A stretch of DNA of 36,832 nucleotides from the NCBI GenBank assembly GCA_003229375.1, contig QIDP01000087.1, positions 1-36,832 of the forward strand, given 5' to 3'. Under the pieces are notes generated by a model, which saw nothing but the letters and a program-made list of their open reading frames with translations, was not told where the DNA came from and searched no databases. Below, in pieces: positions 18,762 to 27,974 of the stretch. A program made the position numbers and the translations under genes. The stretch's first letter is position 1; the number at the start of each line of letters is the position of its first letter. The DNA comes from Nitrospirota bacterium. Its GTDB lineage: Bacteria; Nitrospinota; Nitrospinia; SZUA-224.

Positions 18762-18899
18762 TTATTTTCCTGAGCCGGAAACAGTGGACTCATTACTGCT
18801 GCCGCTATCGCTACCGCTACCTCCATCACAGCCTGGAAACAGGCTTATGGTTAAAATTGTCAAACATACAACCATAAATGCAAAAAGTTTCCTTTTCAT
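18762..18899 (-). CDS. Small probable lipoprotein (45 aa)
   Basis: ATG at 18899, preceded by GGGAGGG about 9 bases upstream, opens a 45-codon ORF. It starts MKRKLFAFMVVCLTILTISL, a good lipoprotein signal, then FPGC with a possible lipidation Cys24, and ends in a Gly/Ser/Asp-rich tail (DGGSGSDSGSSNEST). It lies 45 bases upstream of the large secreted protein on the same strand, so the two likely form a unit. The lipobox is imperfect (FPG before Cys). Such short lipoproteins can anchor or assist exported partners; no function can be assigned. Confidence 0.7.
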   Translation of the reverse strand: MKRKLFAFMVVCLTILTISLFPGCDGGSGSDSGSSNESTVSGSGK

Positions 18900-18986
18900 T
18901 TGTCAAATCCCTCCCTTCTGATTTTATTAATTAGTGTCCTTCATTAAACCTCAATACAAAATGCAAACTCCCTTTAATCTGTATCT

Positions 18987-19040
18987 GTAACTATTCAGCT
19001 ATTCATCCCCCCCTTTTCCAAAGGGGGACTGAATAGTTAC
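18987..19040. repeat. 54-bp palindrome
   Basis: Outer arms GTAACTATTCAG (18987-18998) and CTGAATAGTTAC (19029-19040) are perfect complements, and an inner CCCCCTTTT/AAAGGGGG pairing lies between them. It sits in the leader of the small lipoprotein gene and may be a mobile palindrome or a bidirectional stop. Confidence 0.75.
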
Positions 19041-19410
19041 CCGTATCTTTTAAAAGGTCTTCACACTGTACTAATTCTGTGATTTATAAGATAGTTTGTT
19101 ATCGTCACCTCCTCCCGGTGCTTTATAACGCAAATATAGTAATTTCCAAATAAATATATAACCGATTTTTTTAATTGCAATAGGAAAACCGGATAAATTT
19201 TTTATGTCTTTGATTTAAGTGGCAAGAAAAATGGTATTTACTAATAAATTCAATATGCTATAAACTTTAAGAATTCGATTTGTTATTGTTGAAGAAAAAT
19301 AACTAACAAACTGAGAGTTATAATATTAACCCTGGGGGCTAATAATTTAACCACAAAGAACTCAGAGGAAATACCTATGCCAACTTGTTGGCACAAAGGG
19401 GATGAAAAGC
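19041..19410. other. Gene-free stretch between the lipoprotein leader and rnpB
   Basis: No gene is visible. On the minus strand an AGGAGGTG near 19112 precedes a possible 15-codon ORF, too short to call. A small palindrome TGCCAAC-TT-GTTGGCA lies near 19378-19393, beside dispersed repeat copy C. Confidence 0.4.
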
Positions 19411-19491
19411 GGTGTTGCGGTGCTGCGGTTGGGAGAATACATGAAATGAGTCTCTACGAGTGGGTGGCATGGACAAACTTGTTTATCCGTG
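19411..19491. repeat. Dispersed palindromic repeat, copy C (inverted)
   Basis: On the reverse strand it reads CACGGATAAACAAGTTTGTCC, ATGCCACCC, AGACTCATTTCATGTATTC and CCAACCGCAGCACCGCAACACC, in the same order as copy B at 13038-13113. It is 81 bp, non-coding, downstream of rnpB. Confidence 0.8.
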
Positions 19492-19547
19492 CTTTTGTGG
19501 AAGAGTGAGTATTTTCAGGTGAAATATTACACTGTTCTTAAGAAATA

Positions 19548-19950
19548 AACACCGGAACAGATAATAAGCCGGATTCTGTCTTCTAAAGGGCTCACGCCCG
19601 ATAGAATGGTAGTCATTCATCTGGTCCTGATATTGCTATCAGGATCAAGCGACCTAACCCGAAGGCATCGGACGAGCAGCCCTCAAACGCCTTCCTATTT
19701 GGTCTTGCTCCGGGTGGGGTTTACCTAGCTCCTGCTGTCACCAGCAGGACTGGTGAGCTCTTACCTCGCCTTTTCACCGTTATCCCGACTTAGTAAAAGT
19801 CAGGACTGTGTATTTTCTGTGGCACTTTCCTTATTCCGTACCATAGTCAGGCCGGAACACTCCGTGTTACGGAGCACCCTGCTCTGTGGAGTCCGGACTT
19901 TCCTCCCCTCGATCTTATCAAGGAGCGATTACCTAATCTACTCCGGTGTT
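19548..19950 (-). ncRNA. rnpB: RNase P RNA, bacterial type A-like
   Basis: The catalytic RNA that matures tRNA 5' ends. The reverse strand carries the conserved CR-I block GAGGAAAGTCCGGACTCC near its 5' end, the GGTAAACCCCACCCGGAGCAAGACC block and the terminal ACAGAATCCGGCTTA. The ends pair as P1 (AACACCGGA with TCCGGTGTT). About 400 nt fits. It follows the zinc-ribbon gene by some 28 bases on the same strand and may be processed from that transcript or have its own start. The end points are set by the P1 helix and are approximate. Confidence 0.95.
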
Positions 19951-19978
19951 TATTAAAATATGAGTAGATGAGTTATTC

Positions 19979-20695
19979 TCATTTACCCATAATCTCTGCC
20001 CAGAAGAGAAATCTACTACAATGGGGACAGTGGATAATACTGCTCATTTTCTTTATCTCTATACCCATCTGCGGTGGCAGCTCTTTATAACACCCCTTAC
20101 ACGCATTATCGCCGAACTGAACCACTGCTAATCCCTTCTTCAAATCCATGAGTTTCGTATAGTTCTCATATAGCTTCCCATCAAGAGAAAGGACTATCTC
20201 ATCATGTCTCTTTGATTTCTCATCAAGTAGAATATTCAGTCTTGCTATCTCATCCTCCTTCTGATGACTTATCTCCTGAAATCTCCTCTTTTCCTCTATT
20301 AGCTCCTCTTTTTTCCTCTCCGAATCTCTTTCCTTCTCCTCCAGGATTTCCATCAGATTCAACTCCTCATCCTCAAATCTATCAATCTTTTTCTTGATAC
20401 TATCGATTTCTGCTAAAAGGGCAGAATATTCCTTGTTAGTTTTCACCTCAGGTAGTTTTCTTTTGGTCTTCAATATAAGATCGCCTTCGATCTGAACATC
20501 CTGTTCCTTCTTAATCCTTTCCTTCTTAATCCTTTGGATATTTTCCATCAGAAAATCTATCTCTTTTCGGGCACTCTGGAATCTCTCTCTGTGTGTATCA
20601 AGTTCTCTTGGTATATCTTCTTTTTTATTCTCAATATCCTTAATCTCAGAATCCACATTCTGTAAATCTACCAATAATTTCAACTGATCCATCAT
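19979..20695 (-). CDS. Coiled-coil zinc-ribbon protein (DUF164/CT398-like)
   Basis: ATG at 20695 gives 238 residues starting MMDQLKLLVDLQNVDSEI; upstream in-frame codons are less likely. Residues 1-180 form a long antiparallel coiled coil with the family's VKTNKEYSALLAEID motif near 87-101. Residues about 195-232 form a zinc ribbon with CKGC and CPHC pairs, NACKGCYKELPPQ and IHCPHCSRFLFW. This widespread family is often next to rnpB and RNase HI or dnaG-rpoD, as here. The exact role is not settled; links to secretion and nucleic-acid processing have been proposed for relatives. Confidence 0.88.
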   Translation of the reverse strand: MMDQLKLLVDLQNVDSEIKDIENKKEDIPRELDTHRERFQSARKEIDFLMENIQRIKKERIKKEQDVQIEGDLILKTKRKLPEVKTNKEYSALLAEIDSIKKKIDRFEDEELNLMEILEEKERDSERKKEELIEEKRRFQEISHQKEDEIARLNILLDEKSKRHDEIVLSLDGKLYENYTKLMDLKKGLAVVQFGDNACKGCYKELPPQMGIEIKKMSSIIHCPHCSRFLFWAEIMGK

Positions 20696-20765
20696 AAAAT
20701 TAGAGCTCTTTCGTGAAAAAAAAGTTGAGTGACTCAAGAGTAAATTAAAATGAAAAAATACAAAT

Positions 20766-20826
20766 CAAAATACAAAAATTATCCCTTGCATATTAGAATA
20801 ACTATTCACTAACGACTATTCACTAA
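20766..20826. repeat. Dispersed AT-rich repeat plus tandem 12-mers
   Basis: Bases 20766-20806 match 35843-35884 at about 36 of 41 positions, centred on ATCCCTTGCAT. Next to it ACTATTCACTAA occurs twice, at 20801-20812 and 20815-20826, ending at the tRNA 3' end. Confidence 0.65.
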
Positions 20827-20902
20827 TGGTGGGCCCACCTGGGTTCGAACCAGGGACCTACCGGTTATGAGCCGGTGGCTCTTCCAACTGAGCTATGGGC
20901 CC
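20827..20902 (-). tRNA. tRNA with CAT anticodon (Met elongator or Ile2), CCA encoded
   Basis: The reverse strand gives a cloverleaf: acceptor GGGCCCA/TGGGCCC, D arm TAGCTCAGTTGGAAGAGC, anticodon loop CTCATAA with stem CCGG/CCGG, and T arm GGTTCGAACC. CCA is encoded at 20827-20829. The 1-72 pair is G:C, so it is not the initiator. Without the modification state, elongator Met and lysidine-type Ile cannot be told apart. It lies 15 bases after rpoD. Confidence 0.92.
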
Positions 20903-20917
20903 CTCCAATCTAAAACT

Positions 20918-22672
20918 TCACCTTTCCTCTATAAAGCTCCTCAATCTCTTGCTCCTGCTAGGATGTCTGAGTTTTCTTAATGCCTTTGCCTCTATCTGCC
21001 TGATCCTCTCCCTCGTAACTTCAAAATCCTGTCCAACCTCCTCCAGGGTGTGCTCACTATCAATACCTATGCCAAAACGCTTTCGCAAGACCTTCTCTTC
21101 ACGATTGGCTAAGGTCTGCAGGACCTTACCTGTCTGATCCCTTAGATCCATCTTTATGACCGCATCCATAGGAGAAACAACCTTCTTATCCTCTATGAAA
21201 TCTCCCAGATGGCTATTCTCTTCCTCCCCTATAGGCGTCTCTAATGATATAGGCTCTTTGGCAATTTTCAGTACCCTTCTGACCTTCTCCACAGGAAGAT
21301 CCATCTTCTCTGAGATCTCCTCAGGGGTGGGTTCCCTGCCTATCTCCTGTACCAACTGCCTTGATGTCCTTATCAGCTTGTTAATAGTCTCAATCATGTG
21401 AACAGGTATACGAATAGTCCTCGCCTGATCGGCAATTGCCCGTGTAATTGCCTGACGTATCCACCATGTTGCATACGTACTGAACTTATAGCCTCTCTGA
21501 TACTCAAACTTATCCACAGCCTTCATCAATCCTATATTTCCCTCCTGGATAAGATCGAGAAACTGTAAACCCCTGTTGGTATACTTCTTGGCAATACTTA
21601 CAACCAATCTGAGATTCGCCTCTGACAACTCCCTCTTTGCTAATTTATTCTTCGTCTCACCACGACGGATCGATTTTGATGTCTCGGTCAGATCATCCTT
21701 AAATTCCTCTGTCTCTAATTCAACCCTCCGGATTGTGCGTTTCGCATTTTTGATCTTCCTCTCATAGTCCAGAAGAACATTAATGTCGTATTTCTTTTTA
21801 TTTAATTTAACAACCTCTTTTCCCTTCCATTGCGCCAGATTTTTCTTTAAATCTTCCCACTCTATCCCAAGTTCAGATTGGTATTTCTTGATCGTCCTTT
21901 CTCCCCCTTTTATCCTTTTAACAAAACCATCAATCTCATCTATTATACTCTTAATCAGGTTCGGCCCTATATTTATCTTCCTTATCAACCCTGCAATTGT
22001 CGATTTTAACGCATGTTCTTCTTCAATATATTTTGTCCTTGTCTTCTCCTTCAATCTAGGCTGACCTATTCTGCTCTTCAGCCTCTTCAGCTTATTATAA
22101 TTGATCTTTATATTCTTGATAAGTCCTAATACCCTGCGGGTCTCTTCATATGCCTTATCATCTCCATTAACTTCTTCAACATCACCCCACTTCACAACCT
22201 CCTGTATTGAAATTTTCCCCTCTTTTAACCTTTCTCCTATTGACATAATATATTTAACAGTAACAAGAGAATGAACAACCGCATAAATTACCTCTATCTC
22301 ACCCTCTTCAATCCTCTTGGCAATCTCTATCTCACCCTCCCGGGTTAAAAGAGGAACTGTTCCCATCTCCCGCAGGTATATCCTCACGGGGTCATCTGCT
22401 GTAACAGCAGTTACCCCTAAAACAAGATCTTTTCCCCCTCCGGCTTTTTTCTTGTCATTATCCTTCTCCCCGGTAACCTTCTGACTTTGTTGGTAGGAAT
22501 CGACTAAATCTATATCCATTTCTCCAAACAACATCATTATGTCATCAATCTGTTCCGGAGAGACAAGATCAGGAGGAAGGACATCATTAACCTCATCATA
22601 GGTAAGATACCCCTTTTCCTTACCCATAGATATCAACTGTTTGACCTCACTCATCTTTGCACGCTTTGACAT
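20918..22672 (-). CDS. rpoD: Primary sigma factor (RpoD, sigma70)
   Basis: 584 residues. Region 1.1-like N terminus (1-75, [20 protein letters not shown]), region 1.2 near 93-125 ([17 protein letters not shown]), and a long basic non-conserved segment to about 335. Region 2 at about 340-420 contains [37 protein letters not shown] and [17 protein letters not shown]. Region 3 follows, then region 4 (about 515-580) with [20 protein letters not shown] recognising -35. It recognises the TTGACA/TATAAT-like promoters seen here. It ends the rpsU-dnaG-rpoD macromolecular synthesis operon. Confidence 0.98.
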   Translation of the reverse strand: MSKRAKMSEVKQLISMGKEKGYLTYDEVNDVLPPDLVSPEQIDDIMMLFGEMDIDLVDSYQQSQKVTGEKDNDKKKAGGGKDLVLGVTAVTADDPVRIYLREMGTVPLLTREGEIEIAKRIEEGEIEVIYAVVHSLVTVKYIMSIGERLKEGKISIQEVVKWGDVEEVNGDDKAYEETRRVLGLIKNIKINYNKLKRLKSRIGQPRLKEKTRTKYIEEEHALKSTIAGLIRKINIGPNLIKSIIDEIDGFVKRIKGGERTIKKYQSELGIEWEDLKKNLAQWKGKEVVKLNKKKYDINVLLDYERKIKNAKRTIRRVELETEEFKDDLTETSKSIRRGETKNKLAKRELSEANLRLVVSIAKKYTNRGLQFLDLIQEGNIGLMKAVDKFEYQRGYKFSTYATWWIRQAITRAIADQARTIRIPVHMIETINKLIRTSRQLVQEIGREPTPEEISEKMDLPVEKVRRVLKIAKEPISLETPIGEEENSHLGDFIEDKKVVSPMDAVIKMDLRDQTGKVLQTLANREEKVLRKRFGIGIDSEHTLEEVGQDFEVTRERIRQIEAKALRKLRHPSRSKRLRSFIEER

Positions 22673-22696
22673 GATCCTTAACAGACCTCCTTTAAA

Positions 22697-24469
22697 CTAA
22701 CTTCTCATTTCCTGTCTTAACTGAATATATCTCTCTTGTAAGATTCTGTATTCTTCAAGTTTTCCCATTTCTATAGCCTCTTTCCTCTGCTGTTTAATGG
22801 TATTAATTTCACATCTTATATCTCTTCTTTTAACTGCTTTTATACAATCATCTACTGCCCTATCAACATTATCATATTCTATGTGGTCTATAACAAGCCT
22901 TGAGACTATTTCCTTTTGATGAGTCTCTAAAAGGAGATCAATAACCTTTCGGGGAGATATCTCCTCGTTTTTATCCAGTAAATCAAATAAAACCGATGCA
23001 ATCTGACCTAGATCATGATCCTCAAAATTCTCCTTAGAGACATATTCTCTGATCCTTCTGATATTACTGTTATCCATCAACATCAATTGAATCAAGCTCT
23101 GTTCAGCTACTACCTTCTTCACCTCCTCTGGGACGTAAGATAAATCAACTCCTTTCCTCTGACGCAATGATGCCTTTCTAAGTTCCATTAAGAGGGCATT
23201 GCTCGATATCCCCATCTTCTCCTCTATGGTTGACATATAACTATCCCTCTCTACACTATTGGGTATCCTGGATAGGAAAGGTAATATCCTGTTTACACCA
23301 TCTACTTGCCCTTCGAGAGAGGAAAGGTTCATCTCTTCCGCAATCCTTTCTATCATATATTCGATGAAAGATACTGCATTTTGGATTCTCTTTAAAAAAT
23401 CATCCCTCCCCCATTTTCTTATAAAACTGTCAGGATCGCTCCCCCCTGGCAATGCAATGACCTTAACCTTCATACCGCGTTCTAAAAGAAGATCATATCC
23501 TTTCTCAGCAGCCGATCTCCCGGCTGAATCAGCATCAAAAACAATGACGGCCTTATCAGTATACCTTCTTAAAAGGAGTACCTGCCTCCCTGTTAGGGCT
23601 GTTCCCGAGACTGACACAACATTCTCTATCCCATGCCGGGATAAAGCGATCAGATCAACATATCCTTCAACTATTAAGGCAAATCCTTCTTTCCTGATTA
23701 TCTCCTTCGCAAGGTTCAAGCCATACAGATTGCTCCCCTTCTTATAGATAGCTGTCTCAGGTGAATTTAGGTATTTAGGTCCTTTCTGATCAGAACTATC
23801 TATGATCCTCCCACCAAAACCTATCACCATCCCTTGTGTATTAAAGATGGGAAAGATAATCCTATCCCTAAACCTGTCGTAATATCCGTCCCTTCTCTCT
23901 TTTGCTATTATAAGACCAACCTTTTCTAATAATGCAGGAGGGACTCCCTTCTTCACAAAATATCTTAACAGATGATCCCATGACAGAGGGGCATAACCCA
24001 ACAGAAAACGATTAATGGTATTACCATCAATATCTCTTTGCTTTAAATAACCTCTCGCCTTTTCCCCTTCTGAAGATTCTGATAGCCTCTTATGAAAATA
24101 GTCTGCAGCTAATTTATTGATCTCGTATAATCTTTTTCTTTTGTCGTTCTCTCCTGAATCACCACTCTTCTTCGGGATAGGAATGCCCTGTCTTTCTGCA
24201 AGATGTGATACCGCATCAACAAATGAGATGCCCTCACTCTTCATCAAAAACTGGTATACATTTCCTCCTGCCCCACAACCAAAACAGTGAAATATCTGCT
24301 TCTCAGGACTCACAACAAAAGAAGGAGTCTTTTCAGAATGAAAAGGACATAATCCTTTGAAATTCTTCCCGCTCTTTTTCAATGGAAGATGATCTGAGAT
24401 TATCTCAACAATATCACATGCTACCCTGACTTCTTCAATCAGTCTGTCTGATATATAATTCATAGCCAT
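22697..24469 (-). CDS. dnaG: DNA primase
   Basis: Synthesises RNA primers for replication. At 590 residues it is normal length. The CHC2 zinc finger uses Cys41, His44, Cys62 and Cys65 (GLCPFHSEKTPS, FHCFGCGAGG). The catalytic core has RFRDRIIFPIFNTQGMVIGFGGR and the TOPRIM domain (about 265-350) with ALIVEGYVDLIAL, VSVSGTAL and VIVFDADSAG. The C-terminal third is the helicase-binding domain. It follows rpsU by 105 bases and precedes rpoD by 24, the classic order. Confidence 0.98.
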   Translation of the reverse strand: MAMNYISDRLIEEVRVACDIVEIISDHLPLKKSGKNFKGLCPFHSEKTPSFVVSPEKQIFHCFGCGAGGNVYQFLMKSEGISFVDAVSHLAERQGIPIPKKSGDSGENDKRKRLYEINKLAADYFHKRLSESSEGEKARGYLKQRDIDGNTINRFLLGYAPLSWDHLLRYFVKKGVPPALLEKVGLIIAKERRDGYYDRFRDRIIFPIFNTQGMVIGFGGRIIDSSDQKGPKYLNSPETAIYKKGSNLYGLNLAKEIIRKEGFALIVEGYVDLIALSRHGIENVVSVSGTALTGRQVLLLRRYTDKAVIVFDADSAGRSAAEKGYDLLLERGMKVKVIALPGGSDPDSFIRKWGRDDFLKRIQNAVSFIEYMIERIAEEMNLSSLEGQVDGVNRILPFLSRIPNSVERDSYMSTIEEKMGISSNALLMELRKASLRQRKGVDLSYVPEEVKKVVAEQSLIQLMLMDNSNIRRIREYVSKENFEDHDLGQIASVLFDLLDKNEEISPRKVIDLLLETHQKEIVSRLVIDHIEYDNVDRAVDDCIKAVKRRDIRCEINTIKQQRKEAIEMGKLEEYRILQERYIQLRQEMRS

Positions 24470-24574
24470 TCAAAAAGACTTATCTTCTTGCTTGTAAAAC
24501 CCTCATCATAAAACACACCCTAAAAAGGCCTTTAATCTATTCCGTCTTCTAACATAACTCGAAAATATTTATAT

Positions 24575-24766
24575 TTAATACCTAAAATAGGTTCCTGATT
24601 TCTTTTTCTTTGCGGCTATAATCTTCTTCTTCCGCTTAACACTCGGTTTTTCATAATATTCTCTTCTTCGTACCTCTGTTAGAATGCCGGACTTCTCACA
24701 CTGTTTTTTAAACCTTCTAAGGGCGTTTTCAAAAGGTTCATTATCTCTAACCCTAACGCCTGGCAA
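24575..24766 (-). CDS. rpsU: Ribosomal protein S21
   Basis: 63 residues from a TTG start with AGGAGGG 7 bases upstream. The sequence begins [20 protein letters not shown], typical of S21, and ends in a basic tail ([14 protein letters not shown]). S21 is a small-subunit platform protein assisting initiation. It opens the rpsU-dnaG-rpoD operon under the promoter at 24828-24856. A second Shine-Dalgarno and ATG upstream (24798) lead into a short out-of-frame ORF. Confidence 0.96.
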   Translation of the reverse strand: MPGVRVRDNEPFENALRRFKKQCEKSGILTEVRRREYYEKPSVKRKKKIIAAKKKKSGTYFRY

Positions 24767-24827
24767 AATATATCCCTCCTTCCGATATACTTAATCATAA
24801 TCCCTCCCCAAATAAATTTAAATTTTA

Positions 24828-24856
24828 AATCTAACAGTATTAACACTTTTTGTCAA
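24828..24856 (-). promoter_or_regulatory. Promoter of rpsU-dnaG-rpoD
   Basis: On the minus strand TTGACA (24856-24851), a 17-base spacer and TAGATT (24833-24828). It lies directly after the hisF stop, so the macromolecular synthesis operon is transcribed separately from the his genes as well as by read-through. Confidence 0.7.
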
Positions 24857-24857
24857 G

Positions 24858-25646
24858 CTACATCCTAATAATAATTCCCCTCTCTCCTAAATACTCTTTC
24901 GCCTCTCTAATAGTATATTCACGGTAATGAAATATAGAGGCTGCCAAAACAGCATCTGCCTTCCCTTTTGTCAATCCATCATAAAGATGTTCAATATTTC
25001 CAGCACCACCTGAAGCGATTACAGGGATACCAACAGATTCTGATATCCTTCTGGTTAATTCTACATCATAACCCTCTTTTGTTCCATCCCTATCCATACT
25101 CGTAAGAAGTATCTCTCCTGCGCCATAATCCTCCATCTTCCCGGCCCACTCCACAGCATCAATCCCTGTCGATCTCCTTCCACCATGGGTATATATCTCC
25201 CATCGCTTCTGACCACTACTTTTATTGCCAGGATTTATCTCTACAACCTCCCTGGCATCTATAGAGACCACTATGCACTGACTCCCAAACATCTCGGAGG
25301 CCCTCTTTACAAACATTGAATCCTTTACAGCAGCGGTATTTATCGATATCTTATCCGCTCCGGCCTTAAGGAGGGTGCGTATGTCCTTAAGTGTATTGAT
25401 ACCTCCTCCCACGGTCAGGGGCATAAAGACCTTTTCAGCAGATCTATAAACCACATCGATAATAATATCCCTTTTCTCGTGTGAGGCTGTTATATCGAGG
25501 AAGGTCAGTTCATCAGCACCCTCTCTCTCATAGATCTCTGCTACCTCTACAGGATCCCCGGCATCCTTAAGATTCAAAAAATTTACACCCTTTACTACCC
25601 TCCCATCCTTTACATCAAGGCATGGGATTATTCTCTTTGCCAGCAT
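24858..25646 (-). CDS. hisF: Imidazole glycerol phosphate synthase subunit HisF
   Basis: Cyclase subunit of IGP synthase, a (beta/alpha)8 barrel making imidazole glycerol phosphate and AICAR from PRFAR with ammonia from HisH. 262 residues. Catalytic Asp11 ([15 protein letters not shown]) and Asp130 (VVSIDARE) are in place; LTVGGGI and [12 protein letters not shown] bind phosphate. It overlaps hisA by 32 bases, showing coupling, and is the last his gene of the cluster. Confidence 0.97.
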   Translation of the reverse strand: MLAKRIIPCLDVKDGRVVKGVNFLNLKDAGDPVEVAEIYEREGADELTFLDITASHEKRDIIIDVVYRSAEKVFMPLTVGGGINTLKDIRTLLKAGADKISINTAAVKDSMFVKRASEMFGSQCIVVSIDAREVVEINPGNKSSGQKRWEIYTHGGRRSTGIDAVEWAGKMEDYGAGEILLTSMDRDGTKEGYDVELTRRISESVGIPVIASGGAGNIEHLYDGLTKGKADAVLAASIFHYREYTIREAKEYLGERGIIIRM

Positions 25647-26376
25647 CTAAAACCCCATTCACCATTTTAACTGCTTCCTGGAAATCGAGCGCTCCATCGT
25701 ATATGGCCTTTCCTACTATAATACCAGTAACACCATATTCTTCAATATCTAATACCCTCTTTATATCCCCTATCCCGGATACGCCCCCTGATGCAATCAC
25801 AGGGATATCTGTCGAAGAGGCCAATTCCTTTATAGCATCGATATTTGGACCAACCAGCATCCCATCTCTCTTAATATCTGTATAAATGATAGCGGTGATA
25901 CCCAACCCCTCAAACCTCTTCGCTAACATGGATGCCTTTTCCTGTGTAACCTCGGTCCATCCCTTAATAGCTACATAACCATCCCTTGCATCTATACCGA
26001 CAATGATCCTGCCGGGAAACCTGGTACATACATCCTCTACAAATCCCGGATCCTCTAATGCTGCTGTCCCTAATATTACCCTGCTGACACCCCCTGTAAT
26101 ATACTCCTCTATAGTACTCAGATCCCTGATACCACCTCCCACCTCCACCTGAATTCCAAGAGAATCGATCATCTTTTTAATAATATCCATATTCCCGGGT
26201 CTCCCTTCAAATGCACCATCAAGATCCACAACATGGATAAGCTCACCACCCAATTCCTCCCATCTCCGGGCCATTAATATCGGATCATCAGAATAGACAA
26301 TCTCTCTATCCTTTCTCCCTTGAAGAAGTCTAACGCACCTGCCTTTCCTGATGTCTACAGCCGGTATTATAAGCAT
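25615..26376 (-). CDS. hisA: Phosphoribosylformimino-AICAR-phosphate isomerase
   Basis: ProFAR isomerase of histidine synthesis, a (beta/alpha)8 barrel related to HisF. 253 residues. [20 protein letters not shown] holds catalytic Asp8; [16 protein letters not shown] holds the second Asp; VEVGGGIR and VIASGGVSG bind phosphate. Its start follows the hisH stop without a gap and its end overlaps hisF. Confidence 0.97.
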   Translation of the reverse strand: MLIIPAVDIRKGRCVRLLQGRKDREIVYSDDPILMARRWEELGGELIHVVDLDGAFEGRPGNMDIIKKMIDSLGIQVEVGGGIRDLSTIEEYITGGVSRVILGTAALEDPGFVEDVCTRFPGRIIVGIDARDGYVAIKGWTEVTQEKASMLAKRFEGLGITAIIYTDIKRDGMLVGPNIDAIKELASSTDIPVIASGGVSGIGDIKRVLDIEEYGVTGIIVGKAIYDGALDFQEAVKMVNGVLDAGKENNPMP

Positions 26377-27000
26377 TTACTTAGTAAGCTCCCCAAATTT
26401 TCTCAATATATCCAGACCCAATTTCTGACTCTTCTCCGGATGAAACTGAACAGCAAAGAGATTGTCTGACGCAATAGCAGAAGTGAACTCAACTCCATAG
26501 TCGGTAGTCATGGCAATTACATCTCCATCTGCCGGCACAACATAATAGGAGTGCACAAAATAGAAATATGAATCATCAGGAATCTCTTCAAAGATAGACA
26601 CCCTTTTTCTGATCCTTACACTATTCCAGCCCATGTGAGGAATCTTTATGCTAGTGGTAGCGTTGGAATCATCGGGAAACCTGACAACCCTCCCCTTTAT
26701 AATATCGAGCCCCTTATGAATACCAAACTCCTCACTCTCTGTAAAGAGAAGTTGAAGACCCAGGCAGATACCCAGAAATGGCTTACCTCTATTAATAAAC
26801 TCCCTGATCGGGTCAATCAATCCTGCCTTTTCAAGATTTTTCATACAGTCTCTAAAGGCACCCACACCGGGCAGGACAACGGCATCGGCATCCATAACCA
26901 TGTTGGGGTCACCTGTAATAACTGCGGGATATCCCACCTTTTCAAACCCCTTCTGAACACTCCTTAGATTCCCCATTCCATAATCAACAATAGCTATCAT
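26377..27000 (-). CDS. hisH: Imidazole glycerol phosphate synthase subunit HisH
   Basis: Glutamine amidotransferase subunit feeding ammonia to HisF. The ATG at 27000 gives 207 residues starting MIAIVDYGMGNLRSVQKGFE; a TTG 21 bases earlier lies in a repeat and is less likely. The triad is visible: Cys in FLGICLGLQLLF, then His and Glu in VQFHPEKSQ. PGVGAFRDCM is also conserved. A nested repeat of about 180 bases separates it from hisB. Confidence 0.96.
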   Translation of the reverse strand: MIAIVDYGMGNLRSVQKGFEKVGYPAVITGDPNMVMDADAVVLPGVGAFRDCMKNLEKAGLIDPIREFINRGKPFLGICLGLQLLFTESEEFGIHKGLDIIKGRVVRFPDDSNATTSIKIPHMGWNSVRIRKRVSIFEEIPDDSYFYFVHSYYVVPADGDVIAMTTDYGVEFTSAIASDNLFAVQFHPEKSQKLGLDILRKFGELTK

Positions 27001-27015
27001 ATAAGTCTCCCGTCC

Positions 27016-27197
27016 CTTCAAACTGATTTCAGTGAGTTATTCTTTTTAAAAGTGATCTAAAGTGCCTAAAGTTTGAAGTGCCTAAAGTTATTGAATTATT
27101 TTTTATATTAAAATTTGAAATTCCTTAACTTTAGGCACTTTAGATCACTTCAATCAGTAATTGAATAAATATCTTTCTGAATTCAGTTTGAAGTTAC
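27016..27197. repeat. TIR element interrupted by a second hairpin element
   Basis: Outer arms TTCAAACTGATTTCAG (left, from 27018) and CTGAATTCAGTTTGAA (right, to 27192) are inverted repeats. The left flank to about 27042 and right flank from 27151 match the uninterrupted copy at 34141-34226 (reverse orientation), including GAGTTATTCT and ATTGAATAAATATCTTTCTG. Between them sits the RTGCCTAAA hairpin at 27050-27150. The right end overlaps the hisB stop. Confidence 0.85.
27050..27150. repeat. RTGCCTAAA-family hairpin nested in the element
   Basis: Perfect 24-bp arms: 27050-27073 begins AAGTGATCTAAAGTGCC and its complement ends at 27150. The left side repeats GTGCCTAAA. It belongs to the family at 8435-8526 and 36792-36832. 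Its absence from the copy at 34141-34226 shows it was inserted or lost as a unit. Confidence 0.88.
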
Positions 27198-27781
27198 AGT
27201 TTCCCTTTAGTAGATGGAACCCCCTTGACACGACTATCAAAAGATGTTGCCTCATCCAGCGCCCTTGCAAATGCCTTAAAGATAGCCTCCACCAGATGAT
27301 GGAGATTGCTCCCATACATCATATTTATATGAAGGCTTATCCCGCTATTATTGGCAAAGGCCCTAAAGAACTCTTCTACCAGCTCTACATCAAACCCGCC
27401 TATCTTCTCCTTGGGGATATCAACATTATAGACCAAAAATGATCTTCCACTCACATCTAATGCTACCGAGGCAAGGGATTCATTGAGTGGTATAATTGCA
27501 TAACCATATCGTCTGATACCACTCTTATCCCCTAAGGCATCTTTGAATGCCTTACCGAGAGAGATACCAACATCCTCAACAGTATGATGAAAATCGACAT
27601 CCAGGTCACCCCTGGCATTGATCTTCAGATCAAAAAGGCCATGTCTGGCGATCTGGGCAAGCATGTGATCAAGAAACGATACGCCTGTTGCAATCTTATA
27701 TTTACCTTCCCCATCCAGATTAATGTCTATACTGATCTCTGTCTCACCTGTCTTCCGCTTTACATTGGATCTCCTTTGCAT
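27194..27781 (-). CDS. hisB: Imidazoleglycerol-phosphate dehydratase
   Basis: Mn-dependent dehydratase, monofunctional (no phosphatase domain). The ATG at 27781 has AGGAG 6 bases upstream, giving 195 residues; another ATG two codons earlier sits on the Shine-Dalgarno. Metal-binding motifs are [31 protein letters not shown] and [12 protein letters not shown]. The histidinol-phosphatase step must be done by a separate protein not in the window. The stop lies at the edge of the downstream repeat. Confidence 0.97.
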   Translation of the reverse strand: MQRRSNVKRKTGETEISIDINLDGEGKYKIATGVSFLDHMLAQIARHGLFDLKINARGDLDVDFHHTVEDVGISLGKAFKDALGDKSGIRRYGYAIIPLNESLASVALDVSGRSFLVYNVDIPKEKIGGFDVELVEEFFRAFANNSGISLHINMMYGSNLHHLVEAIFKAFARALDEATSFDSRVKGVPSTKGKL

Positions 27782-27794
27782 GATCATCTCCTAT

Positions 27795-27974
27795 AAAATA
27801 TCAAATACTTAATATCAAATATCAAAATTATAAAGTATATCTACTTTAACAGCGTTCACTATAAACAAATTATAAAATAAATTCTTCATTATCTGTAGTA
27901 GATATTAACGGCTAATTAAAGATATGTTTGCATATTAATTTACTTTTAAAATGTATATTTTGATATTTGATATT
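27795..27974. repeat. AT-rich dispersed repeat with ATATCAAAT termini, copy 1
   Basis: The hisC-hisB spacer begins AAATATCAAATACTTAATAT and ends TTTTGATATTTGATATTA, inverted relative to each other. Bases 27879-27974 match 32617-32712 with about ten differences over 97, including AAAGATATGTTTGCATAT and TTACTTTTAAAATGTATAT. Copy 1 has about 35 extra bases in its left half. It touches the hisC stop. Confidence 0.85.

Noticed and set aside
19090-19125. Leader peptide after an AGGAGGTG on the minus strand
   Set aside because: Only about 15 codons, no attenuator structure or run of diagnostic codons.
23259-23747. 162-codon plus-strand ORF inside dnaG
   Set aside because: Antisense shadow of a clearly conserved primase; no ribosome binding site or recognisable domain.
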